64,000 bases of DNA from Solidesulfovibrio sp. (GCF_038562415.1 NZ_JBCFBA010000019.1:1-64000); one strand, 5' to 3'. Shown: positions 1 through 9,534, counted from the stretch's first letter. Notes: generated by a model not told the origin, from the letters alone. Numbers and translations: made by a program.

Positions 1-57
1 GGAAATGGGCCTGGCGTGCTGGCCGGCTTTGCGGCCAGTGTCGCCAGGCCCATTTCC
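1..57. repeat. Large two-tier inverted repeat at the window edge
   Basis: Bases 1-16 (GGAAATGGGCCTGGCG) are perfectly complementary to 42-57, and inside them CTGGCCG (19-25) pairs with CGGCCAG (32-38). The RNA would form a long hairpin with a small internal loop. No U-tract follows on the plus strand, so it is not a standard intrinsic terminator in that direction. The repeat may continue left of the window. Confidence 0.6.
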
Positions 58-124
58 GCCTCCATAACGACCGACGCCCCGCCGCCCGACGTTGTCTCCG
101 CCGTTCCGCTCACCCCGTCGGGGA

Positions 125-165
125 GGGTCCGGGAGGGGATCATCCCCTCCCGGCCGCCGGAGGCA
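125..165. repeat. Dispersed intergenic hairpin element, copy 1
   Basis: A GGGTCC lead is followed by the palindrome GGGAGGGGATCATCCCCTCCC and then the tail GGCCGCCGGAGGC. The same architecture recurs at 14297-14336 and 52976-53014. This copy lies 12 bases beyond the stop of the minus-strand gene ending at 177, where it could serve as a transcript 3' end. It looks like a REP-type family; its function is unknown. Confidence 0.65.
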
Positions 166-176
166 TTCCCACGCCT

Positions 177-1037
177 TTATCCCTTCATCCCAGCCTCGGC
201 GAACGCTTCCCGAAGCGTTGTCAACCCGTTCAAGGCCGCCGGGAACCCCGCGTACACGGCCATCTGGATGACCACCTCGACGATCGCTTCCCGCGTCATG
301 CCCACGGCCAGGGCGGCTTTGGCGTGGACTTTGAGCTGCGGCGCCATGGTGCCCCGGGCGGTGGCCGCCGCGAGCATGGCGATTTCCTTTTGGGCCGGCG
401 TGAGCACGGTGCGGGCGATGACGTCGCCGTAGGAGAAGTCCAGGATGAAGCCGGCCATGTCCGGGGCGATGTCGGCCAGGGCGTCGAGGACGGCCTGGCC
501 GGCGTTTCGGCTGGTGGTGGCCAGGGCGGCCAGGCCGTGGGCGCGGCGGTCGGCCGGGGCGGGGGTTGGGGGCGGCGTGAAGGCGAGGTGTTTTTCGGCG
601 AACACGGTGCGCGCGGCGCTGATGGCGTTGAGCCCGGCCGGGAAGCCGGCGAAGACCGTGGTCACGTAGATGACGTCGATGACCTGCTGGGGGGAAAGGC
701 CGGCGGCCAGCCCGGCTTCGATGTGGAAGCGCAGTTGCGGCGCGGCGTTGCCGAGCGCCGTCAGGGCGGCGATGGTGGCGACCTGGCGCGAGGCCGCGTC
801 GAGTCCGGGCCTTGTGAAGATGTCGCCGTAGCCGAATTCCACGACGAAGCGCCCCATGTCCGGGGCGATGTCGGCCAGGCCGTCCTGGACGGCCTGGGCC
901 TTTTCCGGGGCCAGGGCGGTCAGTGCCCGCCAGCCGCGCGTGTAGCGGTCGTTCATGGTGTCTCCTCCGAGGGCTGCGGTTGCGGTCAGGGCCAGGGCCA
1001 GGACGGCCAGGGGGCCGAGGAGCCGTATGCGGGTCAT
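177..1037 (-). CDS. Secreted carboxymuconolactone decarboxylase (CMD) family protein, two domains
   Basis: This 286-residue protein starts at the ATG at 1037, preceded by a GGAGG site. Residues 1-24 are a signal peptide ending in ALG. Two tandem CMD/AhpD-like halves follow: about 40-145 (ending in a VTTVFAGFPAGLNA motif) and about 165-280 (ending in QMAVYAGFPAALNG). CMD proteins are small helical enzymes acting as decarboxylases or peroxidases. The AhpD CxxC pair is absent here, so a thiol peroxidase role is unlikely. Export and duplication suggest a periplasmic enzyme with unknown substrate. It is divergent from the LysR-family gene at 1134, which is the obvious candidate regulator. Confidence 0.8.
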   Translation of the reverse strand: MTRIRLLGPLAVLALALTATAALGGDTMNDRYTRGWRALTALAPEKAQAVQDGLADIAPDMGRFVVEFGYGDIFTRPGLDAASRQVATIAALTALGNAAPQLRFHIEAGLAAGLSPQQVIDVIYVTTVFAGFPAGLNAISAARTVFAEKHLAFTPPPTPAPADRRAHGLAALATTSRNAGQAVLDALADIAPDMAGFILDFSYGDVIARTVLTPAQKEIAMLAAATARGTMAPQLKVHAKAALAVGMTREAIVEVVIQMAVYAGFPAALNGLTTLREAFAEAGMKG

Positions 1038-1108
1038 GATCGCCTCCAGGTGTTTGGCGGGAGCATAGGGCGGGTTTATCGATAGGGGAAATATGAATTT
1101 GCATGATG

Positions 1109-1131
1109 ATTGATAGTGAAATAGTATCAAT
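1109..1131. promoter_or_regulatory. LysR-type operator candidate in a divergent promoter
   Basis: A perfect dyad ATTGATA-N9-TATCAAT lies in the 96-base gap between the divergent CMD and lysR-type genes. It contains the T-N11-A core typical of LysR boxes. On the plus strand it overlaps TTGCAT (1099-1104), 17 bases and TAGTAT (1122-1127), a plausible promoter for the regulator. Binding here would give autorepression and control of the divergent gene. This is inferred from sequence only. Confidence 0.6.
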
Positions 1132-1133
1132 CC

Positions 1134-2027
1134 ATGGAATTGCGGGATTGCCAGTGTTTCGTGGCCGTGGCCGAGGAGTTGCATTTCGGTCGGGCGGCGG
1201 CCCGGCTGGGCCTGGCCCAGCCGCCGCTGAGCCAGCGGATCAAGGCGTTGGAGGCGGAGATCGGGGCGCGGCTTTTCGCGCGCACGAGCCGCAGCGTGGC
1301 CCTGACCCCGGCCGGCGAGGCTTTTTGGCGCGAGGCCCGGTTGGTGCTCGACGGCGCGGCGCGGGCCGCCGAGACGGCCAGGCGCGTGGCCCAGGGGCTG
1401 GCCGGGCGGCTGACGGTGGGGTTCGTCAATCCGGCCATGGATGCCTTTTTATCCGTTGTGCTGGCCGATTTCCGGCGCCAGGCCCCCGAGGTGGAGTTGG
1501 TCTTGCGCGAGATGTCCAGCCGGGAACAGATGGCGGCCTTGGCGACGGGCCGGCTGGAGGCGGGTTTTTTGCGCCATGTCGGCCAGGACGTCCCGGGCGC
1601 GGCGGTAACGGTCGTTTCGCGCGAGCCCTACATCCTGGCCCTGCCGGCCGGGCATGGGCTGGCCGGCCGCCGTCGGGTGGCCCTGGCCGACCTGGACGGC
1701 CAGCCGCTGATTTTCCCGCCGCGGGCCGGGGCGCCGAGTCCGCGCCCGGCCATCGAGGCGGTCCTGGACAGGGTTGGCGCGTCTGTGGTGGTCGCCCAGG
1801 AGGCGGCCTCGAAATTCACCATGCTGTCGCTGGTGGCGGCCGGGGTCGGGCTGGCGTTTTTGCCGGCCTCGGTGCGGGTGTGGCGGCGGGCCGGGGTGGT
1901 GTGCCGGGAGCTTTCGCCCGGGCTGCCGCCGGTGGAGTTGGCCGTTGCCGTGCCGGCCGGGCGGGAAAACGCGGCCGTGTCCCGGCTGGTGGCCCTGGCG
2001 GTCCGGGCGGGAGGCGTTTCTCAGTAG
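1134..2027 (+). CDS. LysR-family transcriptional regulator
   Basis: This 297-residue protein has the usual family length. Residues 1-60 form the winged helix-turn-helix, with the diagnostic stretch LHFGRAAARLGLAQPPLSQR and then a linker helix. Residues 88-295 are the LysR substrate-binding domain. The inducer is unknown. The divergent CMD-family gene and the dyad at 1109-1131 suggest it controls that gene and itself. No Shine-Dalgarno site precedes the ATG, and the predicted promoter would place transcription at or next to the start codon, so the mRNA could be leaderless. The end overlaps the convergent YitT gene by 7 bases. Confidence 0.92.
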   Translation: MELRDCQCFVAVAEELHFGRAAARLGLAQPPLSQRIKALEAEIGARLFARTSRSVALTPAGEAFWREARLVLDGAARAAETARRVAQGLAGRLTVGFVNPAMDAFLSVVLADFRRQAPEVELVLREMSSREQMAALATGRLEAGFLRHVGQDVPGAAVTVVSREPYILALPAGHGLAGRRRVALADLDGQPLIFPPRAGAPSPRPAIEAVLDRVGASVVVAQEAASKFTMLSLVAAGVGLAFLPASVRVWRRAGVVCRELSPGLPPVELAVAVPAGRENAAVSRLVALAVRAGGVSQ

Positions 2028-2872
2028 ACCTTGCGCCGGGCAAAGCCCTCGCCGAGGACGTTGAAGGTGTTCTCCACCACGAAAAAGGCGTTGGGGTCGT
2101 GGGTGAAGACCAGTTCTTCCAGGCGCTTGATCTGCACGGTATTGGTTATGGTGAGTATCACTCTTTTTGATTTTCCGGTGTAAGCACCGGCGCCATGCAG
2201 GAACGTCGCCCCGCGCTTGAGGCTGTGGATGATGTCGTGGGCGATGGCGTCGGCTTTGTCCGAAATGATGAAAACCATCTTTCTTTGGTTGAAAAGCGAC
2301 AGAAAATAGTCCATCACCTTGGCGTTGGTATAGGACAGGATGATGGAGTACAAAACGAGGGTCGGCTCGTAAAAGGCCAGCCCGGCGGCGAATACGGCCA
2401 GATTGAAGAAGAAGTTGAACTGACCGATGCGCAGGTCGTATTTCTGGTTGAGCCAGATGGCCAGGATGTCCGTGCCCCCGGCCGAGCCCAGGGTGCGCAG
2501 CATGATGCCCGAGCCGGCGCCCATGACCGCGCCGCCGAAGATGGCGGCCAGCAGCGGATCGGGAATGAGGGTGCGCTGGGGCAGGTACTGCATGCAAAGG
2601 CTGACCATGCCCATGCCGAACAGGGTGTAGAGGATGAACCGGCGCGACAGGCTGCGCCAGCCGAGGACCATAAGCGGCACGTTGCACAGGAAATAGAGCA
2701 GGCCCGGCCCGAAAAGGCCCGTGAGGTAGTAGCCGAGCAGGGCCACGCCCGAGACGCCGCCGGCCATGAGCCCCTGGCCGAGGACGATGGTGTTGACGCC
2801 GCCGCTGTAGACGACCGCCCCGAAGGCGAGAAGGGTCAGGTTCCAGGAGACGGAACGGATGGTGCTGGTCAT
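2021..2872 (-). CDS. YitT family membrane protein with C-terminal DUF2179 domain
   Basis: This 283-residue protein has about six hydrophobic segments in residues 10-200, including GGVSGVALLGYYLTGLFGPG and the conserved GSAGGTDILAIWL turn of the YitT family. A cytosolic DUF2179 domain (about 215-275) follows, ending in FFVVENTFNVLGEGF. YitT proteins are uncharacterised inner-membrane proteins with weak links to transport or stress. It is convergent with and overlaps the lysR-type gene, and no other partner is evident. Confidence 0.9.
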   Translation of the reverse strand: MTSTIRSVSWNLTLLAFGAVVYSGGVNTIVLGQGLMAGGVSGVALLGYYLTGLFGPGLLYFLCNVPLMVLGWRSLSRRFILYTLFGMGMVSLCMQYLPQRTLIPDPLLAAIFGGAVMGAGSGIMLRTLGSAGGTDILAIWLNQKYDLRIGQFNFFFNLAVFAAGLAFYEPTLVLYSIILSYTNAKVMDYFLSLFNQRKMVFIISDKADAIAHDIIHSLKRGATFLHGAGAYTGKSKRVILTITNTVQIKRLEELVFTHDPNAFFVVENTFNVLGEGFARRKVY

Positions 2873-3006
2873 AGGGGTGTGGTAGACCGGCGCGAAGGGC
2901 CGGGCAAGGGGATTGTTGCCAGGTGGGCGCGCCGGGTGTAGCCCAAGGGCTGCGGGTGCGCAAGGGCTGTTGCGACAGGTGGACCGTTTGCGGGAGGTGC
3001 GCTGGT

Positions 3007-3717
3007 ATGGACGACCTCGTCAGCCATCTGGAAGCCGCCTTGTGGTCGTTTCTGGGCAAGGCCGCCGATTTCTGCCTGGAGGTGGCCGCCGCCGCCGGGC
3101 GCAAGGCCGTGGAGCTGGCGGCCGTGGTCGCCGGCTGGGTCAACGCCCTGGCCGCCAAGGTCGCGGCCGTGCCCTTGTGGCTGTCCATCCCCGGGGGCCT
3201 GCTCGTGGCCGGCCTTGTCGCCGCGTATCTCCTGCGCCAGCGCCTCTACGACCGGCTGCTGGTCTATCACGACATTTTGCTGCGGCGCCGGGGGTTTGCC
3301 CGCACGCTTTTCACGGTGGCCCGGGGAGCGGTGCATGAAGAACACCAGGTCATGGCCCGACAGGTGCCGCTATCGGCGCGTTTTGCCGGGCTTGCCGTCT
3401 ACGAGGCCGTGCCCGGGCGCTATGCCGTGGCCTACGGCCTGACCGACGGGACGGCGCGGGACGTGCGGTTTTACCGGCGCGACCGCCGGGCGGGGCTGGC
3501 GGCCATGGGCGAGGACCTGGTGCGCCATTTCCGGGCCAATGTCCGCATGCTCCACGCCGATGGGGAATTGCGGGCGCTTTTCGCCATCCTCGACGCCCGG
3601 GATGCCGATTTCGCCGCCTGCCGGCCGGCTCTGCCCGGCGAGACGGACAAGCCGGCGGCCCGCGGGCTCGTGCGGGCCGCCGGGACGGGCAAACGTTCCT
3701 GCCGGACTACGGCGTGA
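3007..3717 (+). CDS. Hypothetical single-pass membrane protein
   Basis: This 236-residue protein starts at the ATG at 3007, behind a GGGAGG site. An amphipathic Ala-rich N-terminal region is followed by one clear membrane segment (about 58-78, SIPGGLLVAGLVAAYLL) and a basic soluble domain to the C-terminus. I do not recognise a family. The end overlaps the convergent SH3-like gene by 11 bases. Codon bias matches the neighbours, which supports a real gene. Confidence 0.6.
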   Translation: MDDLVSHLEAALWSFLGKAADFCLEVAAAAGRKAVELAAVVAGWVNALAAKVAAVPLWLSIPGGLLVAGLVAAYLLRQRLYDRLLVYHDILLRRRGFARTLFTVARGAVHEEHQVMARQVPLSARFAGLAVYEAVPGRYAVAYGLTDGTARDVRFYRRDRRAGLAAMGEDLVRHFRANVRMLHADGELRALFAILDARDADFAACRPALPGETDKPAARGLVRAAGTGKRSCRTTA

Positions 3718-4105
3718 GCTGGCGTAGCGCAACCCAACCCTCGAGGGGGGAGCCGGGCACGCGCACCAGCACGAAGGGCCCCTCGAAGGCCTGGATACGT
3801 ACGGGCGTGCCCCGCGACAGGGTGGTCACCGGCGGGCAGCCGTCGCCGGGACAGGTGCGCAAGGTGACGAAGCGTCGGGCCACCTGCTTGAGATTGGGAT
3901 CGTAGGGCGGCGCCACGACCACCGGCGGCGGCACCACCACGGGCGGCGGATAGGCCGGCCTTGGCGGCGGTGGCGGCGGCAGGGGCCGGCAGGCGCCGGC
4001 CGACCAGAAGTAGCCCGGCGGGCAGATCGGCTGGGCGCCTGCCGGCCCGGGCAGGGCGGCCAGGGCGGCCAGCAGGAGCGCAAGGCGCGTGAGACGGCGC
4101 GTCAT
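3707..4105 (-). CDS. Secreted SH3b-domain protein
   Basis: This 132-residue protein has a signal peptide (1-24, cleaved after AGA), a short Cys-containing stretch (CPPGYFWSAGACRPL), a proline-rich linker (42-68) and a C-terminal bacterial SH3-like domain (about 72-130). The domain contains the typical VTLRTCPGDGCPPVTTLSRG and PLEGWVALRQL pattern. SH3b domains usually bind cell-wall peptides, so a periplasmic peptidoglycan-associated role is likely. It lies just downstream of another small secreted proline-rich protein (4136-4597) on the same strand, probably in one transcript. Confidence 0.72.
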   Translation of the reverse strand: MTRRLTRLALLLAALAALPGPAGAQPICPPGYFWSAGACRPLPPPPPPRPAYPPPVVVPPPVVVAPPYDPNLKQVARRFVTLRTCPGDGCPPVTTLSRGTPVRIQAFEGPFVLVRVPGSPLEGWVALRQLTP

Positions 4106-4135
4106 GGGATTCCTCGGCGGTTTGCGGTGCGTCCC

Positions 4136-4597
4136 TTAGCGGGAATTGGCCCGGGCCGTGCAGTTGACGAACTGGGCGTTGCAGCTGTTGTAGCACATGT
4201 TGCGGGCTTGGCCGTAGGTGCGGGCGTTGCAGTTGCTCGAACACACGGCCTGGCGCTGGTTGCAGCGGGCGATGGCGTTGGCCCTGGACCGATCGGAGCG
4301 CCCGGGGGGCGGCGTCACGGCCGGGGGCGGCACGACCACCGAGCCCGGGGGTGCCACCACGGGCGCGCCGGGTCGGACCACGGCCGGCGGTGGCATGGTG
4401 GCCGGCCCCTTGGGCAGAGGCTGTCCTTGGGGCGGCTTCGGGGGTTTTTGTCCCTGCGGCGGCATGGGCTGTCCCTGCGGCGGCATGGGCTGGCCGGGGG
4501 GCGGCATCTGGGCCAGGACGAGAGGCTCGGCGGCCAGGGCCGCGGCCGGCAGGGCCAGGATGGCCAAAACGGCCAGGACGGAAACGGAACGTCGCAT
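4136..4597 (-). CDS. Secreted proline-rich, cysteine-containing hypothetical protein
   Basis: This 153-residue protein has a clear signal peptide (1-23, ending AALAA). Residues 28-100 are low-complexity, with repeats of the type MPPQGQP and VVxPPxAV. Residues 105-150 form a compact region with four regularly spaced cysteines (CNQRQAVCSSNC, CYNSCNAQFVNC), suggesting a disulfide-bonded helical hairpin. No family is recognised. The gene is 31 bases upstream of the SH3b gene and likely co-transcribed with it. Confidence 0.6.
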   Translation of the reverse strand: MRRSVSVLAVLAILALPAAALAAEPLVLAQMPPPGQPMPPQGQPMPPQGQKPPKPPQGQPLPKGPATMPPPAVVRPGAPVVAPPGSVVVPPPAVTPPPGRSDRSRANAIARCNQRQAVCSSNCNARTYGQARNMCYNSCNAQFVNCTARANSR

Positions 4598-4715
4598 GAT
4601 CCTTGACCTCCTGTGTCGGATGGGAACGCCCGATGGGCATTAGGCAGCATACGCCAAGGCCGGGGAAAAGACAGCCCGTTTTTCCGGCCCGGCGAAAGCC
4701 GGGGGAGCTTCGCGC

Positions 4716-5462
4716 GTGAACGAGGCCTTGCAAAAAGCGGCCCACCTTCTGGCCCGGGCCAGCTGCGTCGTGGCCATGACCGGGGCCGGGGTTTCCGTGG
4801 CCAGCGGCATTCCGGATTTCCGCAGCCCCGGCGGGCTGTGGGACCGCTACGATCCCATGGAGGTCGCCTCGGCCCGGGCCTTGGCCCGCTCGCCCCGGCG
4901 GGCCTGGGAATTCCTGCTGGACGCCATCGCGGTGATCGGCCCGGCCCGGCCCAACCCGGCCCATCTGGCCCTGGCCCGGCTCGAGGCCGCCGGCAAGCTG
5001 GCCGGGGTGGTGACGCAGAACATCGACGGCTTGCACCAGGCGGCGGGCTCGCGCAACGTGGTGGAATTCCACGGCGGCCTGGGCCGTTATTTCTGCAACG
5101 GCTGCGGCCGGGACCATGATCCGGCCCGGGCGCCGGCCCTGACGGCGGCCGATATTCCCTGGCTTTGCCGGGACTGCGGCGGGGTGGTGCGGCCGGACAT
5201 CGTGTTTTTCGGCGAGGCCATTGCTCTTGACGCCCTCACAAAAAGCGGTCAATTGGCCTTGGCCGCTGATTTGATCCTCGTGGCCGGGACATCGGGGGAG
5301 GTCGCCCCGGCCAATCTCCTGCCTCGGGAGGTCAAGGCCAGGGGCGGGGCCGTGGTGGAAATCAATCTCGTGGAAAGCGCCTACAAGGGCCTGTCCGACG
5401 TCACGATCGCCGCGCCGGCGGAGATCGCCCTGCCGGCCTTGGCCGACCTCGCGCTCTCCTAA
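4716..5462 (+). CDS. NAD-dependent protein deacylase, sirtuin (SIR2) family
   Basis: This 248-residue protein starts at GTG 4716 behind GGGAG. Sirtuins remove acyl groups from lysine side chains using NAD. The NAD-binding motifs GAGVSVASGIPDFRS (24-37) and TQNIDGLH (100-107) are present. His119 in the FHG motif is the catalytic base, and Cys127/130 and Cys151/154 are the structural zinc ligands. The Tyr-x-x-Arg pair that marks desuccinylase-type sirtuins is not evident where expected (AWEFLLDA), so acetyl-lysine is the likelier substrate. It lies 28 bases upstream of tolQ on the same strand. Confidence 0.92.
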   Translation: MNEALQKAAHLLARASCVVAMTGAGVSVASGIPDFRSPGGLWDRYDPMEVASARALARSPRRAWEFLLDAIAVIGPARPNPAHLALARLEAAGKLAGVVTQNIDGLHQAAGSRNVVEFHGGLGRYFCNGCGRDHDPARAPALTAADIPWLCRDCGGVVRPDIVFFGEAIALDALTKSGQLALAADLILVAGTSGEVAPANLLPREVKARGGAVVEINLVESAYKGLSDVTIAAPAEIALPALADLALS

Positions 5463-5490
5463 CCTTCTTACATTCCCGCAGGTGGGTGCA

Positions 5491-6243
<753 letters not shown>

Positions 6244-6246
6244 GCC

Positions 6247-6687
<441 letters not shown>

Positions 6688-6724
6688 GAGCGGGGGACCG
6701 CCCGGCCCCCGCAACGAGTGCCCC

Positions 6725-7933
6725 ATGCGCGTTCTCGGCTGGATATTTTCCATCTTCCTGCACCTGACCGTGGTGCTGGCCAGTCTCGTCTTCGTCAATC
6801 TCGAGCCGGTCAAGTTCCAGCTCAACGTGCCGGTCTACGAAGTGGACCTGGTGTCTTTGGGCGCGCCCGGGCTGCCGCCCGGGGAGGCCGGCCTGCCGCC
6901 GGGACCCAAGGGGCCGGGCGACCGGCCCGAACTCGGTCCCCCCGAGCCGGCCGGCGGCGACGACGGCGGGCCGGCCGAGGCCGAATTGCCCGAACCGGCC
7001 CAGGCGCCGCCCACCCCGGCCAAGCCGGCCGCCCCCGAGCCCGTGGCCGCCATCCCCCGCGCCCCCGAGCCCGAACCCAGCCGGCCCGAGCCCAAAAAGC
7101 CCGAACCCAAGCCGGAACCCAAGCCCGAGCCCAAGGCCACGCCCATTCCCACGGAACAGGCCAAGCCCGAGCCCAAGCCGGATTTCAAGAAGCTCGAGGA
7201 GGCCACGAAAAAGGCCGAGGACGCCAAGAAGAAGATCGAAGAGGCCAAGAAGCTCGAGGAAGCCAAGAAGGTCGAGGAGGCCAGGAAGAAGGCCGAGGAG
7301 ACCAAGAAGGCCGAAGAAGCCAAAAAGAAGGCCGAAGAGGCGAAAAAGGCCGAGGAGGCCAAGAAAAAAGCCGAGGACGCCAAGAAGGCCGAGGAGGCGA
7401 AAAAAGCCGCCGAGGCGGCCAAGGCGGCGGCCGCGGCCAAGGAGGCGTCGGACAAGAACACCCTGGCCCAGGCCCTCAAGGACGCCAAGGCCAAGGCCGG
7501 ATCGGGTTCCGGCTCCGGCTCCGGCTCCGGCTCCGGCAAGGGCGAGGCCGGCGGCGATCCCCTGGCCAAGGCCCTGGCCGATGCCCGGCGCCTGGCCGGC
7601 GGCGGCGGTGGCGGCGGCACGCCCGGCGGCACCGGCGGCGGCGGTGGCGGCGGCGTGACCATGGGGGTCTACGCGCAAATCGTCAACCGCGAGGTCAAAA
7701 AGAACTGGCGTTTCCCCCAAAGCGGGGCCAAGCAGCAATTGCTCGCCGTGGTGGAGGTCCATATCGACAAGGACGGGCGCATCCAGAACTACCGCCTGAT
7801 CCAGTCCTCGGGCCAGCCGAATTTCGACGCCTCCACCGTCAAGTCCGTGGCCGAGACCGACACGCTGCCGCCGCCGCCGACGGGGCTTAACGTGCTGCAA
7901 CTGCGGTTTAGCTCCCAGGAGCTCGGGCATTAG
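6725..7933 (+). CDS. tolA: TolA-like energy transducer (TonB C-terminal domain)
   Basis: This 402-residue protein has an N-terminal membrane anchor (5-24) and a proline/glutamate-rich stretch (48-155) of PEPKPEP-type repeats. A long Ala/Lys/Glu coiled coil (158-245, KKAEEAKKAEEAK repeats) follows, then Gly-Ser linkers (around 258-270 and 290-315), and a C-terminal TonB/TolA domain (about 318-400, with REVKKNWRFPQSG and VEVHIDKDGRI). This is TolA architecture: the anchor contacts TolQR, the helix crosses the periplasm and the C-terminus contacts TolB/Pal. The repeats are purine-rich low-complexity DNA. Position after tolR supports the call. Confidence 0.88.
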   Translation: MRVLGWIFSIFLHLTVVLASLVFVNLEPVKFQLNVPVYEVDLVSLGAPGLPPGEAGLPPGPKGPGDRPELGPPEPAGGDDGGPAEAELPEPAQAPPTPAKPAAPEPVAAIPRAPEPEPSRPEPKKPEPKPEPKPEPKATPIPTEQAKPEPKPDFKKLEEATKKAEDAKKKIEEAKKLEEAKKVEEARKKAEETKKAEEAKKKAEEAKKAEEAKKKAEDAKKAEEAKKAAEAAKAAAAAKEASDKNTLAQALKDAKAKAGSGSGSGSGSGSGKGEAGGDPLAKALADARRLAGGGGGGGTPGGTGGGGGGGVTMGVYAQIVNREVKKNWRFPQSGAKQQLLAVVEVHIDKDGRIQNYRLIQSSGQPNFDASTVKSVAETDTLPPPPTGLNVLQLRFSSQELGH

Positions 7934-8064
7934 GAGGCGTCGCGTTCCGATGCGGCCGGCATTGCCCCGCTCCCGGTATCGGGCTATAGGGCAACCCAGG
8001 GGCGGCCCCGCCGGGCGGGGCGAAATCCAGCAACGATCAACGGGTTTTCGTTAGGATTGTGACA

Positions 8065-9390
8065 ATGACCATGCGCGTGAACATGCGGATCATCGGTTTT
8101 CTGGGGGCCTTGGCCCTCGTTGCGTGCCTTGGGGCCGGCCAGGCCTTGGCGCAGCAGTCGTCCCTGGCCGTGGACATCCAGGGGCCGGGGCAGGCCAAGA
8201 TGAACCTGGTCATGGCCCGGCCGTTCGCCGGCGGCGGCCAGCTCAGCCCGGCCGACAAACTCCAGGACCTCATCAACAAGGACTTGCAGTTCCTGCCCTT
8301 TTTGCAGCTCGTGCCGCCGTCGAGCATTCCCGGCCAGGTGAACGGGGCCACGGCCGACCAGATCGACTTCAAGCCCTTCGCCATGGGCAAGATCGACGTG
8401 CTGGTCACGGCCAACTGGAAGCCCGGGCCCAACCTCGGCAGCGTGGAACTGCGCGCCTTCGAGGTCTACACCCAAAAGGTCCTGGTGGGCAAAGGCTACG
8501 ACGGTGTCACCGACGCCCAGCTGCCGGACATCGCCGACCGGTTCTGCATGGAGCTCATGCTGGCGCTCACCGGCCAGGGCGGATTTTTCAATTCCCAGAT
8601 CGCCTTCGTCAAACCGAGCTCGGGCAAGGGCACGGACATCTGGACCGTGCGGCCCACGGGCCGGGGACTCACCCGGGTGACCAGCTACAACGAGCTGGGC
8701 ATGGCCGTGAGCCCGGCCTGGTCCTTCGACGGCCGGCGCATCGCCTTCACGCTGATCGGCTCGCGTTCCCATTATCTGGGCGTGTGGTCCGGCGGCGGCA
8801 AGCCGCAGGTCTACACCCTGCCGAGCACCAACGTGGTCAGCCCGCGTTTCATGCCCGACGGCCAGATCGCCGTGAGCCTGGCCCTGCACGGCAAGGCCGA
8901 CATCTATGTCCTCGGCGCCAACTACCAGCCCGGCCGGGCCATCGCCACCAGCCCCGGCATCGACGTCTCGCCGACCTTCGACGCCTCGGGGCGGCTGATG
9001 GCCTACGTCTCCGACGAGACCGGCAGCCCCAACATCTACGTCAAGGACGTCTCCGGCGGTTCGCCCCGGCGGCTGACCTCCTCGGGCTACAACACCAACC
9101 CGAGCATGAGCCCCGACGGCAAGCTCGTGGCCTTCACCAAGCAGCTCGGCGGCGCCCAGAAGGTCTTCGTCCACGACCTGTCCACGGGCCAGGAGACGCA
9201 GGTGACCTCGGGCGGCGGTTCGGACGAGAACCCGTCGTTCTCGCCCGACGGCTACTTCATCGCCTTCTCCTCCACCCGCAGCGGCCAGAAGAAGATCTAT
9301 GTGACCACGCGCCACGGCGCGCCGCCGGTCATGATTCCCACGGGTGACGGAGCGGCGCAGATGCCGGCCTGGGGGCCCCTGCCACAGTAG
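8065..9390 (+). CDS. tolB: Tol-Pal periplasmic beta-propeller protein TolB
   Basis: This 441-residue protein has a signal peptide (about 1-30, ending in GQALA). The TolB N-terminal domain (35-165) is followed by a six-bladed propeller (about 180-440) made of repeated YVSDETGSPNIYVKDV-type and SPDGKLVAFTK-type blades. TolB interacts with Pal and TolA at the outer membrane. AGGA at 8053-8056 is best spaced for the ATG at 8065; an upstream GTG (8059) sits too close to it. The 131-base gap after tolA holds a GC-rich hairpin (GGGGCGGCCCCG) that could modulate expression between tolA and tolB. Confidence 0.93.
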   Translation: MTMRVNMRIIGFLGALALVACLGAGQALAQQSSLAVDIQGPGQAKMNLVMARPFAGGGQLSPADKLQDLINKDLQFLPFLQLVPPSSIPGQVNGATADQIDFKPFAMGKIDVLVTANWKPGPNLGSVELRAFEVYTQKVLVGKGYDGVTDAQLPDIADRFCMELMLALTGQGGFFNSQIAFVKPSSGKGTDIWTVRPTGRGLTRVTSYNELGMAVSPAWSFDGRRIAFTLIGSRSHYLGVWSGGGKPQVYTLPSTNVVSPRFMPDGQIAVSLALHGKADIYVLGANYQPGRAIATSPGIDVSPTFDASGRLMAYVSDETGSPNIYVKDVSGGSPRRLTSSGYNTNPSMSPDGKLVAFTKQLGGAQKVFVHDLSTGQETQVTSGGGSDENPSFSPDGYFIAFSSTRSGQKKIYVTTRHGAPPVMIPTGDGAAQMPAWGPLPQ

Positions 9391-9506
9391 GGCCGGGCCA
9401 TGACGATTGTGTAAGAGAGGTGCTGTCTCAGGAGTCCGAACGGCGTCAATGGAGTCGGGGAGTTCCATTGAGGGCAAAGCGTCCTGAAACGGTCCGCAAT
9501 TCCCTG

Positions 9507-9534
9507 TTGCTTTTTATTGCAAGAGGCGTAATTG
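9507..9534 (+). promoter_or_regulatory. Possible promoter upstream of pal
   Basis: TTGCTT (9507-9512), a 16-base spacer and TAATTG (9529-9534) resemble a vegetative promoter in the 249-base gap between tolB and pal. A perfect hairpin CCAGGGG-TAAAG-CCCCTGG (9581-9599) lies in the predicted pal leader. Both suggest that pal can be expressed separately from tolQRAB. Low certainty. Confidence 0.3.

Noticed and set aside
7141-7470. Tandem repeats in tolA as a CRISPR or satellite array
   Set aside because: The repeats encode the Lys/Ala/Glu coiled coil of TolA in frame; no spacers of constant size occur.
9447-9470. CAATGGA-N10-TCCATTG inverted repeat between tolB and pal as an operator
   Set aside because: Arms are only 7 bases with a long spacer and no promoter overlap, so it is not better than chance.
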